Below are positions 35,848-48,480 of a DNA stretch of 64,000 nucleotides, one piece after another (the first letter of the stretch is position 1; every line of letters starts with the position of its first letter). The translations under genes and the position numbers were made by a program. The stretch lies in NCBI GenBank assembly GCA_028564675.1, contig JAOVVO010000035.1, forward strand, positions 182,427 through 246,426. The letters run 5' to 3'. Source of the DNA: Onchocerca lupi. Taxonomy: Eukaryota; Nematoda; Chromadorea; Rhabditida; Onchocercidae. A model generated the notes under the pieces. The model did no database searches and had not been told where the DNA came from. It saw only the letters and a list, made by a program, of their open reading frames with translations.

Positions 35848-38800
35848 TGAATAAATTGTGGCCGAATATTTCATGGCATATATACGCCATTACATCTTTG
35901 CGTTTACATATACGTCATTTATCGGCACGACAGATTCGTTCATCATTCTTAGAGTATTTTAAAGAACATGATCATACGTATGTGCCTTCTTCGTCCGTTA
36001 TTCCAGAGGATGACAACTCTACTGCATTTGTTAGTGCCGGAATGAATCAGGTCTGAACTTTGAAATTTTATTAGCTGTATAAAATCATCAAAAGCCTAAT
36101 CGTTTATTGCCAATTAAATTATTAAAATATTCGGAAACTTCTGAATTAGAAAGTGTCGACTGTTTTCATTGTTTTAGGATTTCTCTTAGACCTTTGTTTT
36201 CTTCAAAAAATGTCTAACCTAGCTTTCGCAAGGCTTTGAGAAATGGCTGAATGTCGTTTTGTCCTTCCAAAATAAATAGCGAAAATATAAGAATCTTTGC
36301 TATCTTCTCTTTCTTCTGCTTCTAAATAGTTTGTTGTGTGTATTTAGCATATTCTTATGATTTAATTAATAATATATGATTATTTTCAAGTTTTTCTGGC
36401 GTATAATTGAATTATGATATTTTCAGTTCAAGCCACTTTTTTTGGGTGCTAAATATACTGAAGGTAAATTTGCTGGTCTACGCAATGTTGTTAACTGGCA
36501 AAAGTGTATTCGTGTTGGTGGTAAGCATAACGATTTTAATGATGTTGGCCATGATTTGACGCACCACACATTTTTCGAAATGCTTGGAAATTATTCATTT
36601 GGTGGTTACTCGAAGGTTGTAGGATTTTATGCGTTCTTCCTTTTTTTTTTTACTTTTGATATTTAAATTCTGATTTTTACTTCATCATTGTTAAAACATA
36701 TCGAGTGAATACCATTCTTTGTAATCAATCCAACAAATTCTCTTGTTCCAGGCAGAAGCATGTCTATATGCGTGGAATTTTCTCACAGACGTACTCAAGA
36801 TACCAGCTGATCGATTATATATTACATATTTCAGTGGAGATGAAAACATGAAGTTAAAGGAAGATCGTGAATGTCGCGATATTTGGATTAAATTAGGGTA
36901 AAGTAAGAATTTTATTTCGAAATATGGAATGTCCATGGTTTAAAAGGTTAAAAGATATAACATATATATATGTTATATCTTTTAACTTTTACTTTTTGCA
37001 GTGTTCCCGAAGATCGTGTTCTTGGTTTTTGTTATAATCATAATTTTTGGGAAATGGCTGAAACAGGTCCATGTGGTCCGTGTACGGAAATTCACTATGA
37101 TCTTATTGGCAATCGAAAAGCACAAAAACTTGTAAATTCAGATGATCCAACAGTAGTTGAAATTTGGAATCTTGTTTTTATGCAGTTCAGCAGGTGAAAT
37201 TTTCAAACCTATTATTTTTGCAGTTATTGTTGGTAGAAATTTCATCGTTCTTGAAAAGTTTCAAAGTTTTTCTTATTGAAATTTAGAAAAATTAGAAAAC
37301 ATGAACAGGAAATAAAGAGTAATGAATCAAATATTATGTCAATCCGCAGCAATTTATCACAGGGATATATCAGGCAGAATCAGTAGTTTACCAACGTTGT
37401 ATATAGATTGCGGAATGGGCTTCGAGAGACTAGTGAGTATTGTGCAAGGATTGCATTCTGCCTATGATTCTGATCTTTTTCTTCCATTAATGAAAATTAT
37501 TCAGAAGGTTGGTTTTCATGAGCTTTCGAAGTTTAATTTACATTTTAAAGTTTTCAGATTTTATCTTTTTTGAAGTCTTATAACATCGATGAACTTCCAT
37601 TGATTTCTTCTGCTAATTTATAATTTCTAGTGTTCTAAAGTCGGAGAATATGGTGGACAATTGAAAGACACTAACAGCAGTAAAACGGATATAGCGTACA
37701 GGATTATCGCTGATCATCTTCGCGCTGCTTGTATTATGATTTCAGATGGTGTTGAACCTGGTTCACGAAATCGAGGGTTTGTTTCTTCCTGGGATGCATT
37801 TTTTTAATAATTAAGTATCAGCTTTCATCATCGTTTATTGTGATATCAAGATTTGATCACAAAAATTGCTTCTTTTACTTCATTATTCCTGTATGTTAAG
37901 GACTTATGACAATTATGAATCAAAAATGCTATTTTCATTCATTTTGGACATCTTATCGCCAAAAATTTCTCTTTTTTCATATTTCTATTATGTGCTGTCT
38001 TTACACATTGTTTACAATTCTGTAGTCTTTTATTAACAACAATCAATTTCAAATTTCCAGATGTTTCTATCATTACTGGTTGGATTTTCGTTGACTTCAT
38101 TTTTTCCAAACAGTATCTCTTTTATTAAAGTTATATTTTAGGTATCACCTTCGACGAGTTTTGCGACGTGCTATATTGAATTTAACTCTTACGCTTGGTG
38201 CAGAACGCGAGATGTTAACATCTTTAGTGCCGGATTTTGTTAATCATTTAGTAAGTTTAACCATATAATTAAGCTTTCAAGTTAAAAGAATAATTTTTGG
38301 CGAACTTTGCGCAAACTTTTTCATTATTCATATTCAGACTTCATTGTACGATAGCGTCGCAGCTTGTGAAACAATAATAGCTGAAACAGTTATGTCTGAA
38401 GAACAGTTGTTCTGGAAAAGTTATGATAAAGGCAACAAACTACTTCAGCAGAATATTGCATCTCATTCACATGTATTGCCAGGTCAGACGTTTTTCTAAC
38501 TTCAATTAATAATTTGTCTCGGAAAGTTATTTCAAATGAAATTAATTAATTTTAAGTAAACTGGAATTAATCTTTAGTAGCTGTACCGCACGGTTATTCG
38601 TTTTTACATGTTTTCCAGTGATTTTGCCATTTTGCATCAAATTTACTTTAAAAAAAAGAAAAAATAAATAAACTGTTTATTTTAAACATTAGATAGGGAT
38701 AGATGTCACGATATGTTTATCATTTATAGAAAATTTATATTAATTTATTTAGGAAAAATTGCATGGATGTTGTCAGGAACTTATGGTCTTCCACTGGCAA

Positions 38801-41800
38801 TAACTCAAGAGAAGTGCAATGAAAAGGGATTGAAAGTCGATCTGGATGGTTTCTATCAATGTCTCACAAATTTTCAAGTGATTTTTCTGTCCAGATGTTT
38901 TGTCTATAATGAGTGATAATTTTAGTATTTGCTGTCTTTTATGGTGTTCTTTTTACCATTCTTTTGCTCGGTTTTTGGGAATAAGTGAAAAGCAAGAAGG
39001 TCGAGTATTCATATAAACTAGCTACCAGTAGATTATGCACTTTTATTGATAAAATTTTAGAAGATCCAAAAAGCCGAGCAGGAACCTTGGCAAAAAGTCG
39101 ATTTAGAAGAAATGATAGTGAATGGTGTTGAACCAACTAACGATTCAGAAAAATATGGTTACAAGCGGATTGAATTAGGCGAGTACGGTATGCAATTTAC
39201 ATTTTTTGATCATAATAAAAATCGATGTAAATTTCAAAAATCTTAAAACACTGAGATTTTCATTTCATTTTACCTTTAATCTCTAAATAATAACATCAAA
39301 ATCAATCCAGACCCTCGCGTGAGGTTCTTAATATTGAGGAAATCGAATCTTATGTCGAATAAAAACATACAGATACTTTGCCTGCAATCTTACTTCATCT
39401 CTTGACAAAAATGGAATTTTCAGAATTTCCAAGCAAAGCAGGTACTGTTGTTGCAGTCTTTGATGTTAATGGTAAAAGCGTAATGGCACTTAAGCCTGGT
39501 GAAGTGGGATCCGTCATCATGGATTCAACAATTTTTTTCGCTGAACAAGGAGGACAGTTGTATGATAGGGGCACTCTGCGAGATAGTTTAAATGTGAATT
39601 TTATAACTCAAAATCGTAATTTTTCAAAATAGGATCTGCGCTTCAATTTTTCATTCTTTCGTTTATAATATATGTTTAAATATTCACTTGATTGATTTTT
39701 TTTTTTTTTTTTTTTTTTTTTGAAGAATTAAAAAAAGACGAATTGATTCTGTAAGTTTGCTGTTATTTCAAATTTGTTTTTTTTTTTTTTTTTTTTTTTT
39801 TCTATGCTTCTCTCAATAATTTTTATTTCTGTCTTTCCTTTACATGGTATCCATCGTCGGAATCTTATAACATGTGAAAGAACTCTTATTTTGTTTAGCA
39901 AAGTATTTAAATCGTTTTGATTTTACACTACCGAAAATTAAGTATTTCTTTTGTCTCCTCAAAATTTCTATCTTAAACAATTTTTTAGTTACCGAAACAT
40001 TATTATTGATATCATCTTCATCTTTTAAGAAGCAGCGATTCTCACTTATGTGTGGCCATACTGCCACCCATATCCTTCATTTTGCTCTTGAAAAAGTATT
40101 TGGTGTATCAGTTCGTCAAATGGGTTCATTTATTGGTCCTGAGAGGCTGCATTTTGATTTTTTTGTTGCTGATGAAAAATTCACGCTTGAAAAGGTTTGC
40201 TTTTGTTTCTGCTCATTTTTTGTTAATATATATTTGTTTGTTCTATCTACATGTTTAATTTTGTATTTCGTTCTTTATTTCTTTCTTTGAAATCCTTTCA
40301 ACTGAAGATTCAAAATCAGATTCAAAACCTCTATTTTGTGTACTTTTTTTCTTTTCTCTGTTATCTGTTAGTCACTATACTTAGACAAATATGCAGGACT
40401 TTTCAGCTCTTGATATTAGATGATCGAAACTAGGCAATATTTAAATGAATTTGCATGACTTGTTTGTAAATATTTTCCTGAAAACAGGAATTTTTTTTTT
40501 TTGAAATTATCTTCACGAAAATCAAGTTGTGTAATGTTATGCTGCTGTATAAAATCATTGTTAGTATTCATTAAAGTGATATAATATGAAAATTTGAGTA
40601 AAAAAAATTAACAAAATAGGTTGTAGATCGAAAAAGTAATGGCAACAGTAAATGAGGTTATTGAAAATAACTTAAATGTTACGGTCAAACATATTTTACA
40701 AAATGAATTGGGTTCTGTACATAAGAGCTTCTCTGCATTTGACATTTCACAGGTATCAGTTTCACTTTTCCATTTTCCATACTATTGGTATTTGGAATTG
40801 CAGAAAGTTGAAAATAGAATCAGCGATCAAATTTTTAAAAAATCACCTTTTTTGATTTACTTGCCACTTTTTTTCTTTCTTTTTTTTTTTTCATTCATTA
40901 TTAATGTATTCAGGAAGCAGCTTTTGACGGCTCATATCGGATTGTTACAATTGAAAGCTCACGATTACTAGGCAAAGATATCATCGAGCCATGTTGTGGA
41001 ACGTATGTTTTATTGCATATTATTTAAGGACTTTACTTATTTTCTAGAATGCCAAGTTTTGTGTATCTTTACATTAATCGAATATTTAATTTATCTTAGT
41101 GTGATTTTGTTTGGCAGTATAAATTTTTTTAGTTTATCTTTTGATTTTTTAATTTTGATTAATTTTCAACTTCTTTTTAAATTCTTATTAATAACTGTCT
41201 TGCATTTTTGCTTTAATTTTGTTTTTCAAATAAGTTACCGTGAATCAGGGATCAGAACAATTGTATAAATGTTCAGAATATCGAACTTTCAGGCATGTTT
41301 TCAACACAGGTGATATCGGTCGATTTGCTATAATTGGACAGAAATCACGAGGCGCCAGTGTACGTCGAATCTACGCAGTGACAAGCAACGCTGCTGTAGA
41401 AAGTATTCATAATGCTGTAAAGCTTAAAAATGAACTATCTCAGGCGTTGGAGGACTTTAGCGAAACCTTTATCGATACACATAAACTTATGGAAGTCAGT
41501 AATTTAGTAATCGTAATTTTTTATTTTTTGTAAATGATCGTCTTGTTTTTTTTTCTCTTTTTTTTAATGAATAGGGAAATTTCATTCTTGAAGTGTTCTG
41601 AAACTACTAGAATCACTAATATTCAAATCCTGCATTTCATATTTCAAACTCGTCTGTATTTTGCTGATCACCCTAAATTTTGACACGTTTTTCAGGAATT
41701 CCAGAAGAATCTTCCACTACCATGCAAATCTTCACTCTATGAGATGCTCAAAGCAGTAAAGAAGAAAAATAAGTACCTGAGTCAGAAACTTCGTTCGTCT

Positions 41801-41812
41801 GCTGCGAATTAA
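35847..41812 (+). CDS. aars-1: Alanyl-tRNA synthetase, mitochondrial type
   Basis: Charges tRNA-Ala and removes misacylated Ser/Gly. There are 16 exons: 35847-36050, 36427-36615, 36752-36897, 37002-37193, 37363-37507, 37631-37776, 38142-38250, 38338-38482, 38753-38877, 39061-39187, 39373-39585, 39899-40194, 40627-40752, 40914-41002, 41293-41494, 41696-41812. All junctions keep frame, giving about 856 residues. The N-terminus (to about residue 27) is basic and lacks acidic residues, like a mitochondrial presequence. Class II motifs follow (STAFVSAGMNQFKP; GPCGPCTEIHYD; DCGMGFERL), then the tRNA-binding part (NRGYHLRRVLRRA), then the editing domain with zinc ligands HTATH (about 634) and CCGTH (748-752). 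The chain stops about 100 residues later without the C-terminal C-Ala domain, as in nematode mitochondrial enzymes. The Asp that helps read G3:U70 is Gly here (SGTYGLP against YDTYGFP). The exon 39899-40194 is the least certain. The symbol follows the C. elegans mitochondrial gene. Confidence 0.9.
36942..36990. repeat. Perfect 40-bp palindrome filling a 104-nt intron
   Basis: Bases 36947-36966 and 36967-36986 are exact reverse complements with no spacer; AAAA/TTTT on either side extends the pairing past one unpaired G. The palindrome is in the short synthetase intron 36898-37001, just before its acceptor. Confidence 0.95.
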
Positions 41813-43138
41813 TTTATCGTGAAACTGTGATTTTATATGCTGTATCCTTGAAATTCTAAAGAAAAAAAAGAGTAGGATGATTAGGAAATGTTTTCAGTAG
41901 ATCGTTTTTATTATTGTAGTGCTATTATTCAAGCATCGTTGTGTAAATATGAATTAACTTAATTATGCTTCAATATTGAAGAAAGTAATCAACAAAAATC
42001 TCACTGTTAGAATCTAAATCTTCGGTTTTCATATTTTTCAGCGATTGTTTTGGTATTCAAGTTGTATGTTACACTGATTGTTTTCTTTTTGCAAATCGTA
42101 GCATTGGAAATAAAAATGCAGTTCTTTCTTTGTATGGTTGTCTTGGATCCTTTTGCAGTTCTGTTTGTTTCTGCACAAGTAATTTCAAAAAAAAAAAAAA
42201 AAAAAAGTGAACTGCTTCCAAATATGCTTGGACTTTAACAAGATTGTAATTATGGTGATGAATCAGAAATTATAATATGTATCCTTTCCGATTCAGTAAC
42301 TCTTTGACTTCATTAATAGCTCTTTTAAACTGAATCTGCAAGGGATTTACATGTTAAGTTTTTCTGTTTTTTGTTCTATATATTTGTTCAATAATTTCTG
42401 TGAACCTTCAGTTTTTAAGTTAATTTCCGGCTTTTATATCACTATTCGAGTTTGCTTTTTTTGCTTCGATTACCATCCGATGGATTGTTTGTTGTTTTAT
42501 CCGTTTATCCGTAGTCATTTATTTTGCTTTTATAGATCTCTAGGTAGAAGAGGGAAAGCTTTGTAATTTTTTGCAATTTCTTTTTGAGACTTTCTGCTGC
42601 TACCAGATGTTCATAAGTTGGAAGTTGGTACTAAGCCTTTCTCAGCTATACCGGCAAAAATCGGAAGAAACGAATAATTTAGTAAAAAGATATTTATATA
42701 TTTTTATGTTCCATCCGGTTCCTTAAATATAAATGACATTCAATCATTAATTATACGAAAAAAAATGCTATTAATGTTTTACTTTTAGGAGAGAGATCAT
42801 CTACCAGTCAGTTTGTCTTATTTAACATATTCCCACACTTTCTTTAATCCATTTCAAAAATCTTATTTAGCGGCATCTTTACAAGGTTTTTTTCCCTAAT
42901 AATGACTACGAAACTTTTTCTCAAAGAAGAAAACTTAAGAAGTTTTAAATGAAATATTGAGTTTCATATATTTTAATTTTAAAAAGTTTGATCCAAGATT
43001 ACGATTATTAATTATTGTGAGAGCTTCTTTTTTTTTTGATAGCAAATCATACAGCTAAAATATATTAGCAAATATTTGTCAAGTATTAATTTGAAGATTT
43101 ATTAGATTTTAATTTTATCATTAATTTATATTACTGTT

Positions 43139-43178
<40 letters not shown>

Positions 43179-43539
43179 CAGAGGGAATTTTTTTTTTCTG
43201 TTACTCATGAAAATAATCTGAGATATAATTTACGATATAATAAAATGATATATTTATGTATACGCATACATACATTTATAATGAAATTATTTAATTATTC
43301 ATTAATTAAACTTTTTTTTAAATGATTTATCCGCATGCTGGATATATAATGATCTTGCATCAATATTTTTAACTCTATTAGCTAATAATGATATAAGGAA
43401 ATATGAAGTTGTTTAGATTCATCCATTCATTAATTAAATTTATCATTAATTTAGATCATTTTCATCTATCCACACAACACAAATACACATGTCTCCCCTT
43501 ACTTTTGTGAAACTTTTGATACATCTATTTCCCTTTCCA

Positions 43540-43920
43540 AAGATTTCTTATCTTTTCAAATATTTCCTCGTAAATAAGAATATTCTTATTTTCTTATATA
43601 TTTCTCGACGGTAAATAAGATCATTTCTTTCAGGTATATTTTTCTATAAGAGAAATATATCTTTTAAATTTCTATCTTTTAAATGCTTCTCTGATAAAAA
43701 TAAGGTTATTTCTATTCTTCCAAATATATTTCATTAGAATTAAAAATATTGCCTATCTTTTCAAATATTTCCCGCAAATATGATTTTTTTTATCTTACAT
43801 TCCTTCAAATATTTCCAAATAAATAAAGAATATTTCTGTCTTTTTTTTTTAGGTATTTTCCCAGTAAATAAGATTAATTTCTACTCGTTCAAAAATTATT
43901 CGTGTAAAAATTCTTCGGGA
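43540..43920 (+). repeat. Degenerate tandem repeat, units of about 60 bp
   Basis: The motif CAAATATTTCCNNNTAAATAAGAATATTTCT recurs with heavy divergence at roughly 43556, 43597, 43715, 43763, 43807 and 43850. Unit borders are blurred by indels. Non-coding. Confidence 0.6.
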
Positions 43921-44100
43921 TGATAACAAATCTTTGGTTGATAATAAAATGCGGGAAATGGCCCCTTGCAAACTACTAAAGCTTCGATGATCAAGTTACT
44001 CTGGTATCCGTGTGTTTAATTCATGAATGGAATGAAAAGAAAAAAGCGGCATTATAAATTTATCAGTGCTCACCTTTAGGGCGCCATCTATAATGCAAAT

Positions 44101-44220
44101 ATATGTATTTATGTGTGTATGTATGCGCATGTGTATGTCAATGTATGTCGATGTATGTGTGTGTGTGTGTGTATGTCCCCATATATATGTATGTATGTAT
44201 GTATGTGTGTATGTGTATGT
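44101..44220 (+). repeat. TATG/TG-rich microsatellite
   Basis: Compound tract of TATG, TGTG and TATATATG units. The minus-strand open frame across it (44109-44327) is His-Thr-rich translated repeat. Confidence 0.9.
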
Positions 44221-44410
44221 TTGGAATGAAAAGAAATAAAGGCCTTAGGAAAGAAAAACTTCTTTTCTACCGATAGTTTGCATACCTTCCCTGTATCATT
44301 TATCATCACTTTTACCATTTTATCCATTAAAAAATTATCGTCTTGCTATGCCATTCATATTTAACATGCAAAATTATAATACATATACATACATGATACA
44401 TTTCAATTTC

Positions 44411-44840
44411 TTAAATATCATTTTTCACATAAATTAGTAATAATTACTCTACATTCCTACTATATGCTTTACCGTATTGCTCCTTTTCATACTGTAATAG
44501 CATATTTGGAAAGAAAAAGTAAGAAAAATATATCTCAATATTTTAAAACTTTAAATATCATTTTTCATATAAATTAGTAATGATTACGAACACATTCCTA
44601 CTATATGCTTGACCGTAGCATTCCTTTTCTTACTGTAATAACATGTTGGGAAAAAATATGCGAAGAGAAATGTACTGCAATAATATTTCAACAATTTTAA
44701 ATATCATTTTTTACAAAAATTGGTAACAATTACTATACATTCCTACTGTGTGTTTGACCGTATAATTCTTTTTCATACAGTAATAACATAATGGGAAAAG
44801 GGGAGAGAAGAGAAATGTACCGCAAGAATATTTTAAACGA
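44411..44840 (+). repeat. Tandem repeat of about 143 bp, three copies
   Basis: Copies start at 44411, 44551 and 44697 with TTAAATATCATTTTT. Each also contains ACATTCCTACTRTRTG, TTTGACCGTA (first copy TTTACCGTA) and a TACWGTAATA block in the same order. Copies differ by substitutions and small indels, so this is a diverged satellite-like array. Confidence 0.9.
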
Positions 44841-47800
44841 TGATGAGGAAGGAGAAAACAAAAGTACTGTAATAAAATTTATTAATCAGTAAATAATTAA
44901 AACTGTTATTGTTTTATAAACACTTAAATTTGAAAATATAATTAGTGAACTTTATTATTATTATTTGCATATCTTACTATTGTCAATTATTATTATATGT
45001 GTATTAAGTCTATAATTTATCTAATTCTTTTTTTATGTCACAATAATATTCAAAAAGTAAAAGTGCTCACAATTATAATTCATTTTTAGATTATTTGTAA
45101 AAGTCTAAAACATCCAATGAAGCTGTATACGACTGGATCAAAAAGCTTAGACAATTTCTAAAAGTTTATAACATTCCGCGTGTATGCAAAAAATTAAAAA
45201 ATAAAAAACATTGAAAAATAAATGAAAAGTTGTAAGTTTTACTTGTAAGGAAAAGATGAAAATTGCTATTATTATTATATAATCATTAATTGCATAATAA
45301 TAATGCAAAACTATGCTCAAGAATCTGTATTAATAAAATTTGAATTAAAATAACAAAATCTTTGAAATGTAATAATGAGAAAACGGAAATTTCCAACATA
45401 CTTTTTTTCATGCTTGTGCAAATTACTTTCATGTTAAATAGTTTTAGATTTTTTTAAAGTATAATTATTTGTTAAATAATTAAAAATAGTTCCTTCCATT
45501 ACTAAAATGGTCGAATAATTCTTGCCACAGATTAAATTTTCGCATAAAGTCACATAAAATTTGCAAGTTTTTTATTTATTTTTATTTCATTGAACTCTGA
45601 ACAAATTTCATTTTAATCATTTTTTATTATAATTTCAAATAAAAAGTTCGTATTTATTTTACTTTTGCATCTCCAAAAAAATAAAAAGCATTCAATATTT
45701 TGCATAATTGAAACTGTTGACATATGATTACTTCATTGCGAACAATTTAAATTATGCAGGACATTGAATAATATTAATCAATAGCAACGTAAATTTAGGT
45801 GAAATGAAAATTACAAATATGTGAGCTTATTAAATTATTTACTGAAAATCAAGAACAAAAAAAGTTCGAAAGATTTAGCGGAATATTTTTTAAACTTTTA
45901 TCTTTCGTTGCAATTATTCAAATTATCCAGCTTTATAATTAAAATTTGCATCTGAATCGAATTATCCTCGTATATCATTGCTGATAAGCTGATGGATGGA
46001 TATAATTAGCTCGCATTTTACAAAATATAACAGTACTTTACAAAATTCAATTTATAACAGTTTTTGTAAAAAATATTCAATTCAGTATAATGTATATGCA
46101 GCTTTTGAATAGCCAATAAAATATAATAAGTTTAAGTAACACTTTATAGTGCAAATAATAAAAAGTCAAAATAGACAAGGAAATTCAACTTTATTAATCA
46201 TACTGGAAGACTTATATTTATGCCAAATTCAATTCTGCAAATAATCGACAACGAAAAAGAAAAGAAAAAAGAAAAGAAAGAAACGATTGCACTAATTTTG
46301 GTATTTATTTTTTCAAGAATTCGTCTTATGATAAATTTTCTATTTTTTTCGATTAATAATATTAAACTAATCAATGATACCAATATATTTACTTTAGTAC
46401 TTGTTTTTAATTTGTTTTGCTTAATAAATACCATCATTTTAATTGATCTGATCTAATAAAATCTAATCGTATCCCACTATGAAAGTTTTGCTTTCCAGTA
46501 CTTCAAAAATATTAATAAATTAAATTTATATGATGAGTAAAAAACGCCAAAATCCTTCCTTTTTCTATGTTTATTGAATTTTTTAGCAGTAATTGTTCTG
46601 GAAAATTTATTAATGAAATACATACATTGAAATGAATGATCAGAAAGATGATTACAGAGAATAATCTAAGCAAACAATAATGATTTTCATATTGATCAAT
46701 GCATGCAAGTCAATAATACAACATTAACAGACTATTTCTGAAAAAAATTAATCAATGGAAGGGCTAAAGTTAATTTATAGTGACAAGTTTGTAAAAGATT
46801 TTATTTGTTACATTTAATATTTATCAAAGAAGTCAAAACATCTATTGGCAGTTTTTTTTAAGTTTTTCTTTTCAAAGTTATTTTATAACTTATAATTTTT
46901 CAAAAAGAATTGATTAGAATGGAAATTTTAGTGAATAAATTGCAATTTTTTCATTCAATTTAAAAAAATTACAATGCCAGAAATCAAAAAAAAGAAAAAA
47001 AAACTAATAGAATTACTTAATTATACGATACTTAAAAATATGTATTTAAGACTGTTGTAATTTTCAAATAATTTATATTCATATTTTATCATAAACTTTC
47101 GTAGTTGGAAATTAATTGAAATAAACATTTGTAAATTTAGATAATGATATTACCGGAAACTTGTTACTTAAATTTATCGTAAAAAAAAAGAAAAAAAAAA
47201 ACTGAAAATATTTATTGTTCTCTTCTTGAGTAATTTCTTCAAATTAAAACTATTTGATTAACTGCGAAATGTTTTGCTATTTCTTTATTAATATCTTTCC
47301 TTCTCTCTCTATTCCTATTCTTAAACAAGTTATATTTGAAGAATTTTAAACTTTGTTATTATTTTTGCTGTTTTTATTGTTTTTTTCTTGTTATTGTTGT
47401 CGTTGTTTCTTCAAATTATAATTATTCTATCAAATAGAAAATATTTTGCTGTTTCTTTGCTAATATTATTGCTTTCTTTTTTCTCCAACATTTAATTAAC
47501 TCTATACTAATTAAGACAATGTCCTGATATTGCTGCTTCGATTCCTGATCTGACCAAATTACACTAGTTTTTGCCTGCATATCATATGAAAATTGTTGAA
47601 ATTATATGCTTATTGAACTCAAACAATTCAATAATTTTTAACAATATAAATAATTATTATTGTTGGAAGTGCTACAATGAATACAAAATAAAATATTTCT
47701 TGAAATAAATCTACCCATCTATTTATCTATCCATTTATGAATCTTAAGATAACGAATTTTTTTTTTCTTAGTATCACTATTAATTATCAATCATTTCAAT

Positions 47801-48059
47801 CTCAATCCCTTTCTTACACTTATCTTTCTAGAAATTTATTCAAAATTAAACTTAAAAAGGTTTGTTTAGTCATTAAATTACATCTAAAGACACGCGGAAA
47901 GAATATTTCTTTTTTTGTGAAAATATCCATCCAGAAATGAAATTTATAACTTGCTATCTTCATTTATAATACAAAATAGATGTTTTTTGAAAAACTGTAT
48001 ATATTTATAAATACAAATGTCGGATATATCATTGGACATATCGTTGTGTCATAGCAATC

Positions 48060-48480
48060 ACTAAAAAATCAAACAATCGGCGCTTCGACAAACAATTGTT
48101 AGGCGCCGGTGTCCATAAAAATCATCAAACTGATATTAGTTTCTTCGTCCCGTATTCCGTTTCAAGTTTCACCGGTTTCCCCTCTCCTCTCCCCCCCTTT
48201 ATATTCTTCTTTTCTTTTCCGGTAATTTATGATCAATCGAGATCACTTTCTCTTGTCATGTTGAGCTGATGATGATGATCGTTGCGCAAATGGTCAAAAA
48301 AAAAAAAAAAAAAAAAAAAATTTCCACCTGTAGGAGAAATTCGCGGCTTAGAACAATAGCCAATAAGTATACCTATTACTACTGGTCAATGGTTATGAGT
48401 AGGATAAAATTGCGTAACCTTTCAGCTGCTTCATATCTTGACCTATTTCTTCTCTTCCTTTTCTCTTATTTTTGCGCGAA
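48060..48480. other. Less AT-rich island in the gene-poor region
   Basis: Contains CGGCGC...GGCGCC (48078-48106) flanking AACAATTGTT, so the whole can fold, then a C/T-rich stretch (48178-48200) and a poly-A run. No coding frame beyond low complexity. Could be a regulatory element or the start of an unseen transcript; unresolved. Confidence 0.35.

Noticed and set aside
39311..39371. Alternative start of the synthetase exon at the first CAG
   Set aside because: That frame hits a stop; the acceptor at 39371-39372 restores the conserved editing-domain sequence.
39719..39753. Possible small exon between synthetase exons
   Set aside because: It has acceptor- and donor-like ends, but its phase does not fit either neighbour, and direct joining of 39585 to 39899 gives a better match to the family.
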